DNA from: Cannabis sativa
Lineage: Eukaryota > Streptophyta > Magnoliopsida > Rosales > Cannabaceae
DNA: 64,000 bases
Direction: 5' to 3'
Assembly (NCBI RefSeq): GCF_029168945.1
Contig: NW_026870037.1
Coordinates: forward strand, 372,001-436,000
The position numbers were made by a program, and so were the translations under genes. The notes under the pieces were generated by a model, which was not told the origin of the DNA, did not search any database, and saw only the letters and a program-made list of their open reading frames with translations. Numbering within the stretch: the stretch's first letter is position 1; every line of letters begins with the position of its first letter. Positions 39,420-52,700 of the stretch are shown here, piece after piece.

Positions 39420-39762
39420 CCCGACAACATCACATTTTGAGGCTTAATTGTCAATTTGTAGTAGAGGACCATAAAGCACAGTTGTACTTACAGATTGTTT
39501 AATGACGTGAAGGTTTAGCCTCCAATACACTTGACTGAGATAGCAATTTTATGTATTTTTTTTTGTAAATTTAATTGTCTAATATGCTGATTTCTCTTTC
39601 ATTTTGTTAGATCCTTGGTATAAAACTATTCTCTCTCTCTCTTGTATGGTTGCATAAAGATTTATTTTGTTGTAATATATTTACTAATTTCATTTTCCAC
39701 CATAACATACACAAAGTAATTAGGATGATTAAAACTATAGATATTAAAACTATAGATTCATG

Positions 39763-40241
39763 TGTTAGACATTTATATATATAAACTGAAATGTATATGT
39801 TTAAGTATTAAGTGCGGAATTAATCAAACATATATACACTATGAATAAGGATCGAAATACCTCCAGCCATTGAATCTTGAGCTTCAAACCCACATAAGCT
39901 TTGATCTGCAAAGGAAATTGACTACCATGGGTAATCGGGCTTCCTCGCTCTCTCAACTCTCTTTAGATGGAATTTCTTTGTTATGAACGGTAATGAGTGA
40001 GGAGCTCGGGGACCGAGACCCTATATTTATAGGTGAGATACTCCATCAGTATCTATGCCACATTAATTGTCAGAATATTATGACAATTAATTCAGGAAAT
40101 CAAATCAGGTAATGAATATAGAAATCTGACCATATATAGAATATTACGTAATTGATTCTGTCCAGATTCAATGAATATAAAATATTCATTTATCAGAATC
40201 AATAATATTATTTTATTTCCTTAATTAGAAATATTCTAATA
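39763..40241 (-). repeat. Copia 3' LTR
   Basis: This 479-bp LTR is nearly identical to 44883-45359. Differences concentrate near 39975-39995 (ttctttgttatgaacggtaa here, ttgctgttatgaacagaa there). The minus-strand PPT lies directly beyond it: tgaccaagtgggagaat at 40242-40258. Confidence 0.93.
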
Positions 40242-40559
40242 TTCTCCCACTTGGTCAGCATTTAAACTAAAACATTCAAACCCAAACGTTCCTCATTATA
40301 TAATAAACATACGAATCATAGCGACATGTCCTCATTATAAGTCGAGTATTATCTTCCATGTATTACGATATATTTATTATATAACAATGTACTTTATGTG
40401 GCAATGTACTTAAGTGAATAAACCCTAACCCTTATGTTTATTCAGGTCCTCTTACGATAATTTTCTCAGATGAAATTAAGGTACACATAAATATGAGAAA
40501 ATATCGAAATTAGAGTTTCATTAAATAATTTTTGGTTGTACAAATAAAAAAACCGCATA

Positions 40560-41620
40560 TGGGTTAACCGAATCCCATATTTACTTTATGATCCTTGAAT
40601 TTGTGTTGCGGCATGCCTTTAGTCAAGGATCTATGCGATCACCCAATTCAGTTTGCGTGATTAATGACCACTTATCACGCCTTTTTATGGCTAAATACTT
40701 AATGTCGATATGCTAGCTTCGACCAGTACTCTTAGAGTTATTAGCCATAAATATTGTAGCTGAATTTATCGCAAAATTTTCTTAATGGCCTAATGAAACT
40801 GTAATTCTGAACTCTAGGCCTACTATGAAACTCTATAATACATCATACGAGATGTATCCTCAAAACAATAAATGAATCGACTTCTATAGGAAATAACAAT
40901 CAAGATTCTCTACAATATAACTTACTGGTAATCTTAAGGACGTAATAAAATATTGATTTACGTTAATAAATACAACCAGTGAAGTATGTTAGAATCTAAT
41001 TGGTTAACTATATTTCCATATGGTCAATTCATCTTAAAATATGTATGAATATAATTTTTAGTATCTTAAAGATACCTCATCACTTTGTATGAAAAATAAA
41101 GTGGTCTTAACTTTAGTTATTCGATACTACTTAACGATCCCGAAACAAATGTAATGCAAAGTCTTATTCGTACTCTTAGGCATACATTAGGCTTCTAAAA
41201 TAGAAGCAAATGAATGTTCTTAATTTATTCTCACTCCAGATCATTTTTCAGATGCTGGTTCGAGTTGAATTTATCACACTTAAAGATAAAAGTTATATCA
41301 CATGAATAATACATAATTTTATTTAATCAGAGATGCTGTGGCTACTCTCTAATTAATTAAAAATATATATATTATTTATATTCCTTATCTCAAAATAATA
41401 ATTTGAGATATGAATTATTTCAACTTATATAGAAAACTTTTATCATCATTTGCAAGTAACATATTGTCTACGTATAAAACAAATATTACTCCCGCTAACC
41501 TTCTGGTATATAATTATTTCCATAATTCTCTTTTCAAACCTAAAGGAAAAGATGATATAATACCAATTTGTGAGATGTTTGTTTTAATCTATAGGTAGAC
41601 ATCTTAAGCTTGCATATGTT
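40560..41620 (-). pseudogene. Copia reverse transcriptase / RNase H remnants
   Basis: The minus-strand reading near 41475-41430 gives VLYVDNMLLANDDKSFLYK, a decayed copy of the Copia RT catalytic box (canonical YVDDILLAS.D). Further along, near 40800-40560, fragments in shifting frames resemble the RNase H end: a C-D-K block with F-S, a STG-S-H-I-D-I-K-Y-L-A-like block, and a D-P-L-T-K-G-M-P-like block ending H-K-F-K-D-H. Every frame is broken by stops and indels. Upstream pol domains (integrase, protease) and gag presumably lie in 41620-43800 but are too degraded to place by eye. Confidence 0.75.
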
Positions 41621-43809
41621 CACCACTATTAGAGAAAAATCTTTATGGCAAATCGTATACCTTCTTCTCTAGTTCACTGTTTGGAATTGATTAATGAATT
41701 GAAACAAGCAACAAATGCCAAGGTCTATAATAGAATCTTTTATAAAAACAAGTGAGAATGTAAATCTCATTTGTTATTGATTCTTAGTTCAAAATGAACT
41801 TCTTAGCAATGAATATTCTTTTATATCTTTATGTTTCTCAATGTTGCCTAATGAATATTATTGGTGAAAAAACCTATGCTTAATTAATGTTCTCCACCCC
41901 ATTAGACAACTTTACTAAAGATAAACTTTATTGCTATTTAAGATATTCATTTCTTCATTCATGGCATATTGTACTACAACTTCAATTCTTTATCATTCTA
42001 TAATTTAATTTGTGTCTCAAATTAATATTGTAGTTGAACTCTTATTGTACAAAATGTAATCACTAGAAAACATTGATCTTACTGTTCTAATAAGTCATCT
42101 TAAGGATGGACCAACAAACTCTTAAAAGAGCAAATGGTTCAATAACATGTTATTTTAGAAATTGTAAGCAATTACTAAATAACATAACTTATTAGAATTT
42201 TACCAATGACTTGTATATTATTAATGATTAGTTATGAATTCTCAATAACCCTTAATCTTAAGGGATGTTGTGAATCATAATTAATCTAACACTTGAGGTG
42301 GAAGTTTGAGAAAATATGAATGATCTTTCTCGGAAACTAGGTTCCTAGATTGATCACTCCCACTGATCAAGTCAATTCTTAATTCCACAATTCTAGTGTT
42401 GTGAGATGGATAATAAAATATGTAACCCTTAAACCTTATAGCTTTTCAAATGAAATATGCTCATTTATGGTTTAGGGCCCAGATCTTTTCTTTGACAATT
42501 GTACTCTAACTATATATGGGTATTTATAAAATGTGTACATGTCATCAAGTCGGTTTTCAACCTTATCACAACTCAAAATATGTTTGAGAAACAACTTTGG
42601 TTAGAACACGATTCGATATGTACACCCCATTGTTGAGTATCAATAGACAAAGATTTAGGAAAGATTGGAGTTTGCTATGTAGGCTCCACCCCATGTCCAA
42701 AAATGGTTAGTTTCTTGTTACACACTATAATTTGGGTGTACCAAGCATATGTATCGGGCAATGAACCCATGCTTTTAAAGAAACTTTACAAATACACTGG
42801 GAGTTTATCCATACTCACGAATTTTGATGTAGTATTCTCCATTTTATATTTGATCTCACTATCTTAATATGCAAAATGCACCATTTCTCTACTTAAGATT
42901 TAAATGTCTTTGAAACATATAAATCCATACTTTTGTAGAAAAATTATTTATGTGAGTAATCGTTAAAAAAGAGATGCAAAATTTGAGTCCATGTCTTCAA
43001 AATTAATTGACTTGTATGATTTCTAATATGATAGAATTCTAGTATGCACCGATTTTGACTTGTTGGAATACATATTCTTAATGAAATTCACACAAGTTCT
43101 AAATAAAGTTAGTAAAATCAAGTGTAATGAAGATCCCCACCATTTACTAACATTTATTCTATTTATGGAGATATGTTCCATAATTTTTGGTGCTATAATG
43201 TAGAAGAATTCTTATTAATAACACATTTCTTATTGTCAGATTGAACTTGCATATCTTTATGAGTGACATCATTTGTAGTAAAGACCTCTAAATGTGTCTA
43301 AATCAAGTTTCAATAGAATCTTGGAACATAAAGATCTTTGCCAATTTTAAAACAAAGCCACTACTATATTGCTTGTTCCTTAAACTTCTAAATGTGAGAA
43401 GTTATCTTGTCTGTGGATAAGATTTGCTCACAGTTACTGACTTTCTTAGGTTTATTTGTAAACCTTGCAAGAAATTATGAATGTGGAATAACAATCTAAA
43501 ATAATCCACTATGTGTTAATAATCACATTAACTATATTAGAATGAATTCATACACAATAAATTAAAATTTATTGGTGATAATAAAGTGTGATTTATTTTT
43601 CTTAATTATACAGTAAAAACTGTATATGCTAGATGAAATTATCAGAATAAATTTTGAAAATTTCTACTGTTATGGAAGAAATTTTCTACTAGTATGGAAG
43701 AAATTTATGAATAGTGATGTAATAAAATTACATATATAGTTTTGAGGTTTAAATGAATCATGTTTTTACCAATGAATAAACATGCTTAAATATGAAATCT
43801 TATTAAACA

Positions 43810-44600
43810 AAAATTGCCTGTGGGCTAAATTTTTAATTTAATAAGATTAGATTTAGATGTAGATTATGATAGATTTACACAATTTATGAAAAACTTAAAG
43901 TTTAATATTTCTATCTTAATGAAAGGTATGAAACACTTAATTATTTATAAATGTTTCAAAATTTTATACTTTATGATAAAATTATTAAATTAAATCTGCA
44001 TAATTTCCTGTGGGATAAATTAAGAGAATTTAATTTAACATATTAATCATGTGAATATAATAAAATCCCTGTAGGGTAAGATTATTATGTTTACATAATT
44101 CATGTTCATTATGTGATCTTAATCCACTTAATATATATAATTTTATATAATTAAGGATGCTGTGGCTACTCCCTAATTATTTAAAATTATGTGGTTCACT
44201 AGACACCAAAGTATAAACTGAAGATTAAAATTTTACTAAATCCAAAATTGCCTGTGGGCTAAATTTTAAATTTAATAAAATTAGATGAACTTTATGATAG
44301 ATTTAATTAAACAATTAGTTTTGGAAAATGAAGGTTTATTATCTATCTTTAATTAAATTTGTGATAACACTATTAAATTAAATCCCCATAACTCCCTGTG
44401 GGGTAAATTAAGAGAATTTAATTTAACATATTATCCTAATTAATTATACAAATATAATAAAATCCCTGTGGGGTAAAATTATTATACCTATATAATTAAT
44501 TACAAGTTATGTCCATTAAGGTGAATTTTAATTAATATGTAATTTTATACAAATAAGGATGCTGTGGCTACTCCCTAATTATATAAAATTATATTTTCAC
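43810..44600 (-). repeat. Repeated leader modules in the Copia element
   Basis: The untranslated leader near the 5' LTR is built from a module present about twice in tandem. The module contains ttgcctgtgggctaaatttt, a taaattaagagaatttaatt block preceded by cctgtggg, an aaatccctgtrgggtaa block, and a tail aaggatgctgtggctactcc (44155 and 44555). A further copy of the tail is at 41331 (gatgctgtggctactctcta). Module spacing is roughly 400 bp. Confidence 0.8.
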
Positions 44601-44868
44601 TTTGACATTAGGTATTGGGCTCTACCTAAAAGTAATTTCTTTATTAACATAGTAGACAATCACTGAGATTAATGCTCCTAGTGTGGTCGTCCGAAGATCA
44701 TTAAAAACCGTTCTAGATATGAGCATTTGTCCCAAATTCATGTTTTCTTATGTCAAACCACAAAATTACTTACATTTTATTCATATTTTATTCATTTTAG
44801 GAAGTTTTATGAATATTTTATGAAGTTTTATGAAACTTAATGGAATATTTTATGAATATTTTACGTTT

Positions 44869-44880
44869 GCTCTGATACCA
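44869..44880 (-). other. Copia primer binding site (initiator tRNA-Met)
   Basis: The minus strand reads TGGTATCAGAGC two bases inside the 5' LTR (44883-45359). It is the canonical plant PBS and is intact. Confidence 0.93.
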
Positions 44881-44882
44881 AC

Positions 44883-45359
44883 TGTTAGACATTTATATAT
44901 ATAAACTGAAATGTATATGTTTAAGTATTAAGTGCGGAATTAATCAAACATATATACACTATGAATAAGGATCGAAATACCTCCAGCCATTGAATCTTGA
45001 GCTTCAAACCCACATAAGCTTTGATCTGCAAAGGAAATTGACTACCATGGGTAATCGGGCTTCCTCGCTCTCTCAACTCTCTTTAGATGGAATTTGCTGT
45101 TATGAACAGAATGAGTGAGGAGCTCGGAGACCGAGACCCTATATTTATAGGTGAGATACTCCATCAGTATCTATGCCACATTAATTGTCAGAATATTATG
45201 ACAATTAATTCAGGAAATCAAATCAGGTAATGAATATAGAAATCTGACCATATATAGAATATTACGTAATTGATTCTGTCCAGATTCAATGAATATAAAA
45301 TATTCATTTATCAGAATCAATAATATTAATTTATTTCCTTAATTAGAAATATTCTAATA
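44883..45359 (-). repeat. Copia 5' LTR
   Basis: This 477-bp LTR pairs with 39763-40241. On the minus strand it starts TATTAGAATATTTC and ends ATGTCTAACA next to the PBS. It lies about 1.4 kb upstream of the UspA-like gene and points away from it. Confidence 0.93.
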
Positions 45360-45364
45360 TCATG

Positions 45365-46776
45365 TTCTAAGAATGTTTTCGAAAACAATTTTGGGATGTC
45401 CCTATTTAGTGAGGTTTTCTTGGGTGTTGGTTTTCTTTAATTTTTAATTATATCACTTTCAAATAACATAAAAAAAACTAGCATAAAATGTAGTATACGT
45501 GCATCGCGCGTAGCTTTTTGCTAGTATATATATATATGCAACACTTCCTAATGGGTATTACCCATGAATGGTTACTAAACAAATTTAATTATAAATATTA
45601 ATTTTAAAAATATCAAACCTGATCTAATAACGAATAATGAAATCACAAATTTGAATTTCTATGCTTAAATTAACTACTTAATTAAAAAAAATATCAAAAA
45701 ATATCTCTTTTTACACTATATCAAAAATATATTCATACAAAAATATTTAACTCAAACTCAACTTTTTCTTTTCTTATTTTTTTTGCTAAAAAACTTTTTT
45801 TTTTAATTTTTTTTTTACCAATGGAACAATCTTAGCCCATATGATATAAAAATGAGAGATTTTTTTTAATTAGATAGAAAAATTAAGCACCCATTAAGAG
45901 TGCACCTATATATATATTTTACGTATAACAATATATGAAAATACTAATTAGTTCAATTGCACGTTATATTTATTGGATTTTTGGACACCCTATCGAACAT
46001 CCGATTCGATCTAATTTGATATTTAAAAATAACATTCGATCAAATGGGATATTTAAAAATAACATTCAATTTAATCCGATCACAATTAGATATCAAATAT
46101 TTAACAATCAGTCGTAATTAGATCAATGGATTGTCATTAGATTTAATAATTTATGCATGAGAGAGAGTCCAAGAAGACGGTCTTTAAGGATTTTTTTTTT
46201 GTTCTTTAGTCCCAAAGTTTTACATTCTTATTTTTGTTACTGATTTATGATACAATATTAATTAGTACTAATCACAAAAATATACTCTTCCATCGTCCAA
46301 CTCCAAAGTAAGCTTTGATTGAATCAAAATTAATAAATATATTAACCATTAAGATTAAGAACAATAATTAAATTATGAAGAAATAATATGTTTGGTTGGA
46401 CATGCACATTCATCGCCTAGGTATTATATGTATAATTTACCTTAAAGTTTTAGTTCTATTTATATTATATATATCTTGACTTTTTCTGTTTGAATATTCG
46501 AATATGCTTCTAAAATTTCCAAAATTTTCTCATTTTTATCACAAAAACATTCTCTTTTTAAGGGCTTTATTCGTCAACAACATCACATACATCTATATAA
46601 TAATAAAATATGCGTCAAGAGTATAATTAAGTTATAAGAAGAACTGGTAACTTACATTACAGAATATAGTACGACTAGTTATGAAAATAAATTTGCTGAT
46701 AATTTTTAATTAAAAGTGCCTAATAAGAAATTGAAAATTGAAAATTAATAAATACATTCACACACCACACACATAT
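45365..46776. other. Upstream region of the UspA-like gene
   Basis: The sequence is AT-rich and non-coding. It contains a Helitron 3' end at 45497-45524, a (TA)n stretch beside it, and a degenerate direct repeat of atttaaaaataacattc(g/a)at at about 46021 and 46051. The promoter of the downstream gene must lie here, but no convincing TATA/start pair could be chosen among many AT-rich candidates. Confidence 0.45.
45497..45524 (+). mobile_element. Helitron 3' terminus (hairpin plus CTAG)
   Basis: The hairpin acgtgcatcgcgcgt (one mismatch in the stem) is followed nine bases later by CTAG and a host T. It is the near-perfect reverse complement of the end at 5202-5229, including the flanking gcataaaatgtagtat and (TA)n. 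The 5' end was not located. Confidence 0.65.
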
Positions 46777-49700
46777 ATGGATCAAGTACAAGAGGTGGTG
46801 GTCATCCAGGATTCATTGAGAGAAGTTTGTGTGAAGTTTTTGAAGTGGGCAGTGCAAGGCTTAAAATTAAAAGCTGGGGACAGACTCACCTTGGTCTCAG
46901 TTCTACATCAAGTCAATACTCCTTGTAGGTATTATTATATAATATTAGCTCATTTGTAATATATAGTTGGTTCTTAAAAATATTATTAATTAATATGAGA
47001 TTAATGAATATCTTCTCTTACATATATATTAATTTATTTTTTTGGGGGGTAAATTATTATTTATATTTTGTGTGTGTAGTGGGATACAAAAAAGTTGAAT
47101 CATGTTCTATGTTTGGAGCAAACCCTACAATGGTAGAGTTAGAAGCACAAAAAATTCAAGAGAAGTACGAAAAGGATGAAGGACTTATTGAGATTTCTCA
47201 CCTTTTTGAGACACAAAAGGTAATATATGGGTATTTTTGATTTTATAAAAAAAAAATATTCTCTAAGAGCACTCCCAATCACTTTTTTACTCTATTCTTT
47301 AAAATACTTTACTTAAATTCTATTTTCTTTATTTTACCTCACACATATTTACCCTCTTCATTATTTATGAGCTAAATGTAGAGAATTTATTTTTTGGAGT
47401 TTGGGATAAGGTATAATAATGCGTTTGATTGGGAGGAATGAAAATATATAAATAGGAATGAGAATGGAAATAGAAATAAGAATGGAATGGAATAAAATTT
47501 AAAATGCATAAAAAAGTTGATAAAAAAATCATTAATTTTTTCTCTGGTTACATTGGAATGATCTTTCCTTCTTTTTTATAATGTAACAGTCATTCTACCA
47601 AAATGGTGGAAAGAACATTCCATTAGAATATCATTCCAATATACTTTAAAATGCAACCAAACAAAAGAATGGAATGAAAATTATTTCATTTCCATTTAAT
47701 TACCTCCAACCAAACGTCAGCTAAGAGTTTAAAGCATTTGTGGGAGCTCAATTTTAAGCTTGAAATTCTGTGTATTTTAATATTCCTAGTTTAATTATTT
47801 AATTAAATGCGGAATACTGAAACTGGTACTGAAAACAGTTTTTCCGTAGTTACAGAATACAACTCTGTAACTCTAGAAGAAACCAGAAAAACAAACAGTG
47901 CATAAAATTAAAAACACACAAGGTTTTTGTACGTGGTTTCAACAATCCTTTCAGATTATTACTAGTCCACCGGGCCACGCCCAGAGATAAGATTCATTAG
48001 ATCGGTATCAAAAATACAAAGTAATTGACTTATGCATAAATAGACTCCCTCTTATTGTATGCTGCAAGCTTGATGTACTCCACCTACTAACCGAATCTTG
48101 ATAAAACTCCAAGAGCTCAAAATCCCTTCGATCACCTTGAAGAGTGCTTGAATCCTCCCGATTCAAGACTCAAAAAGCAATCTCCCGAAAGCTTTGTAAA
48201 CCTTCTCCCGAAGGTTGAATGCTTGAATCCTCCCAATGCAAGACTTGAAAAGTAATCTCCCGAAAGCTTTGTAAACCTTCTCCTGAAGGTTGAATGCTTG
48301 AATCCTCCTGATACAAGACTTGAAAAGCAATCTCCCGAAAGCTTTGTAAAAATCTTCTCTCGAAGGTTGAATGCTTGAATCCTCTCGATACAAGACTTGA
48401 AAAGCAATCTCCCGAAAGCTTTGAAAAACCTTCTCCCAAAGGTTGCACTGATGTTCTTCTTCGTTGTAGACTTGAATACAAACTCAAGACAATACAAACT
48501 ACAAATAAACAGAGTAAGAGTTGAACAACTCTTCTCTACAAACCAAAGACTCTCTTTTCTAAAGATATGAGTGAAATACAAGAGAGGTACTAAACAAAGA
48601 CACACTTTCCTTAAGATATGAATACAATTCTAAGTGTGTGAAAGAGATACAAAACCTAGCTGCTATAAGGTGTATTTATAATCAATATACACCTTATTGA
48701 CAGCTTACACGCGGTCTGAACAAGACCCCAGCCCACTATAAACTTCCCTAAAATAATTCTTCAATCAGCCCAGGAATTTCCATTTCTGTACCTACAGAAT
48801 CGTGGGCAGTAAGTATAACTTTCTTTTTATAGAAAAGGAAAGTTCAGCTCTGGTTTTCTCTTCAAGAAATCTGATCTAAGAAAATGGAAAACTCACACAA
48901 GATCAGAATATACAGCTAGTTAGATAAGAACTAATTGTGTAATCAAACTTACCATTTTTACCTCAATTTCCATAAATAGGAAAGCTAGACAACTTTCCTT
49001 CCAACTTTGGATACACAAAATAAGGAAACCAAATTAAACATACCAGCCGAAAATAATAATAAATAATAAAATATTTTTGTCAATTAAATATGTTAAAAAT
49101 AGAATTAACAAAGCTTTTGACTATTAGCTATTATAACTTATTTGTTGTGAGTGCTCTATTTACTTTAGTTAGCTAATTACATTTAAAATCATCAATAGAT
49201 AAGAGGGAAATAACTAATAATAATCTAATTCACTAATTATTTTAAAAGATAGTGTGTTTGGATGTGAGGTGATTATAATTACTTGTGAATTTATACTATT
49301 TACTAGGTTGATTACGTGCAATGCACGTATAATTAGTTTTTTTTTTTTAATTAGATTTAATTAAGTAATATTAAGTGCAATACATTTATGTTCAATTTTT
49401 ATAATTAGGTAATGTATTTTTATTTTTTAATTTTTAAAATAGGGTTTGAGATTTTCATCTTTGAAAATATTTTTTTAGCATGCGGCTACATTGATGTGCT
49501 TTTTAGATGTGATTATATATACATATTTTATATATACAATAAAAGAATAAATTTCATTGTTATACATATTTTATATTGATCTCTCTTTATATATAAGGAT
49601 TATGTATTAAAAAATATTTTGACAAAATTTGAGTTTGATTAGAGAATTAATTAGTTTTAATATTTATTTTATATATTATGCCCAAACATATATTTTTTAA

Positions 49701-52700
49701 AAAAATAATGATAGTAATATTCTTAAGATTTAAATATATATATATATTATAAATAGATATTTATTTTTAAATAAATATAATTAAATTAAATTTATTTTTT
49801 ATATGATATCTACATAATCTTTTATTTTTAAATATATATAGAAATATTTTGAATATTTTGTTAAGTTAACCTAAAAACTAAAAAAAACCCCATTAAACTA
49901 AGAATTATGTTACATAGTTACATTTTATATAAAATAGAAATAGATATAATATACTAAGTATTAGTAATATGTAATGTTTGATTAGAATTGTGTTAGGATT
50001 GCTATTACTTAATTATTAATTTAAATAATAATAATAAAAATTAAATTTGATACAATTTAATTATATTTTTTTAAAATATATAAAATATTAATCTAATTTA
50101 TTTATAAGAAAATATATCTAACTAATTTTATTAGACAACAAAATAAGTAAATAAGTTTAGAATTTTAAACAATGTAACTATTAAATTTGTTATAGAGTAC
50201 GTTTAATTAATTGAATTAACGTCTAATTTAAATTTAAATTAAGATTTATATAAAAATAATTATCTAATTTTGTTGATACTTTTAAATAATTATCTAGGTT
50301 ATATTTTAATAAATAAATTAAATTTAGATACTTAAAACAAATACTTTTTTTTTCAAACAAATAATTATTAATTGATTGATTTAACAGTGTTAGATTTAAC
50401 TGTTAACTTTAACAGAAAAATAAAATAATTATTAAATCAACAATATATATATATTAAGTAATGTCACGTGGTGCAATGTACTTATACTTAATTATATTCT
50501 TAGTTTTTATTTAATTATGTATGTATGTTTTTTTTTACATAGTGATTAGAATTACTCATTATTAAGTGTATGTTTAGTTGTTTTTTTTTTTAGAAAATCT
50601 AGGGAGATTTTTCTTGGTAACTACAATAGCTATAAATAATGAAGTCACATATCATAAACACTTTCTCTAGCTAGTTTATTATTTTAAAAAAATATTAATA
50701 AAAATATATTTTTTATATATGTACGCAGAAATGTTATTTAATAATTTTTGGGATTTTTTCTATTTTGGGTTAATATTACTTTAAATAAACATTTATACTA
50801 CTACAAGCAAAAATAAACATTTATACTATTTAATATTTACAAAAATACTAATTCTAAAGTTTATTATTTACAAAAATACTTTTAAAATACAAAATTGGAC
50901 AAAAATAGAACCAGCCATCAATGTGAAAGATACGCGCGAGTGGAGAATCATATTCCCTGAGGTCAGTTATATAATTTCCCACATGAAAAGCAACACCAAC
51001 TGTAATTATGAATTTTTTAAGTTTTTTTCTTGTAAGATTTTGATCCAACATATTATATCAACAAAAATAAAGTAAAATTGTCAGATATTTTAACCAAAAT
51101 AACTAAATTAATAAATATATATATATAATACAATTTAGTATTTTATTTAGGTAGTCTCAGGTGCAAAACGTATGAGAGGAATTTTTGCCAAATAAATTTT
51201 ATATTATAAAATATAAAAAATAATATTGTATTCTAGTTTTGGTTTTTTTTTTAAAAAATAATTGTGAATTAGATAGCTATTTATGTATTTTATTACTACT
51301 AGTATATTGTTACGTGCGATGCACGTATGCTATGTTTTATATTAAGTATTATATTATGAGTTCGGGAGGAAATAAATGAATTAAAAATAAATAATATTTA
51401 ATTTAGAGAGATTTGAATAATAAATTTAAATTAAACTTTTATTATTTAAAAAATTTCAAAAATTGTAGTTTGTTAGAGAGATATGTAAGTTAATCGTAAA
51501 TATTATTTAATTTTTTGGTTTAATTATTGGGTTTATTTTTTGAAATTTGAATTTAGCCGTGTAAAAAAATTTCAAAAATGGTTGTTAGAGAGATATGTGG
51601 GTAAGATATTTTTTTAATTTAAAAAAAGATTGTTTAATTTTTTTGGTTTAATTATTGGGTTTATTTATTTGTTAACGTTTAACGTTAACAGTCTGTTAAG
51701 TTAATCGTGTAAGGCTAAATAAAAAAAAGAATCGTTAAACCAAGAATCGTTAAACCAAGAATTACCGTTACATAGGCACTTTTAATATATAAAGATTATT
51801 GTCGATGTGCTTATGTAGAATGGTGGAATTGGAAATAATTAAATCAAAATTTTAAAAATTAAAATAAAAAAAATCATTACACAATCATATATATATACAA
51901 TTTATACAATTCACAAAAATCTCAATGAGTTATCTAGACTTCAATTAAAAAATAACTAAAATAATAATCAATTAGAAAATATAATACACTTTCTTTATAA
52001 TAAAAAAATAAAATAAAATATATAGGTACCCATAAAAAACTAAATATATATTTATTTTATTTTTCTAAATTAAACAATTAAACAACAACCCAATTATAAA
52101 ATAAAAATAAGATATCAACATATTACATCAACTCAAAATAATTTGAAAAACAGCACACAAAAATATATGTACCCATAAACAAATAATTATTACTCATTTT
52201 TGTATTAGTCAAATAACTTAATAACAACTAAAAAATAATTGTATAACAACACTATACTTATATATGTAAATCAATTGGACATCAATAAATAATGTAAAGA
52301 ATTTGAAAGAAACAAACAAGCAATATCAATTAAACAAGTGAATAAAATCACCAATATAACATGAAAAACTACACGGTTATATAATAATATATATATAACA
52401 ACAATTTTGATATATAACTTTATTCTTTTCATTAAAAAAAAAAAAACAATCTTGATATATGTAACATAAAAAACTAAATATGTATACATATAATTTTATT
52501 TTTTTTCTTAATTAAACAATTAAATAACAACCAACAAAAAATTTCATAACAACTTCACTATAATATGAAAATTAAATAGGAATAATCAAAACAACTCCAC
52601 AAGTTGCATAAACTCTAAAAAAATATATATATATATATATATATATGTACACTGAAAATATATTTAGCAATAAAAAAACAAAACATATATTCATTTTCTC

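Larger units (their letters stand above)
39763..45359 (-). mobile_element. Decayed Copia retrotransposon with both LTRs, TSD TCATG
   Basis: Two nearly identical LTRs (39763-40241 and 44883-45359) flank 4.6 kb of internal sequence, and exact TCATG duplications lie at 39758-39762 and 45360-45364. The PBS and PPT positions show transcription on the minus strand. The pol reading frame is shattered although the LTRs remain similar. On the minus strand the LTR begins TATTAGA rather than TGTTAGA in both copies. The lineage within Copia is not certain. Confidence 0.92.

Noticed and set aside
48147..48448. Possible CRISPR-like array
   Set aside because: The 75-bp units are contiguous tandem repeats without unique spacers, inside a plant LTR.
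48132..48605. 157-codon minus-strand open frame
   Set aside because: It is produced by the 75-bp tandem repeat inside an LTR. It is repetitive, has no domain, and overlaps alternative frames of the same repeat.
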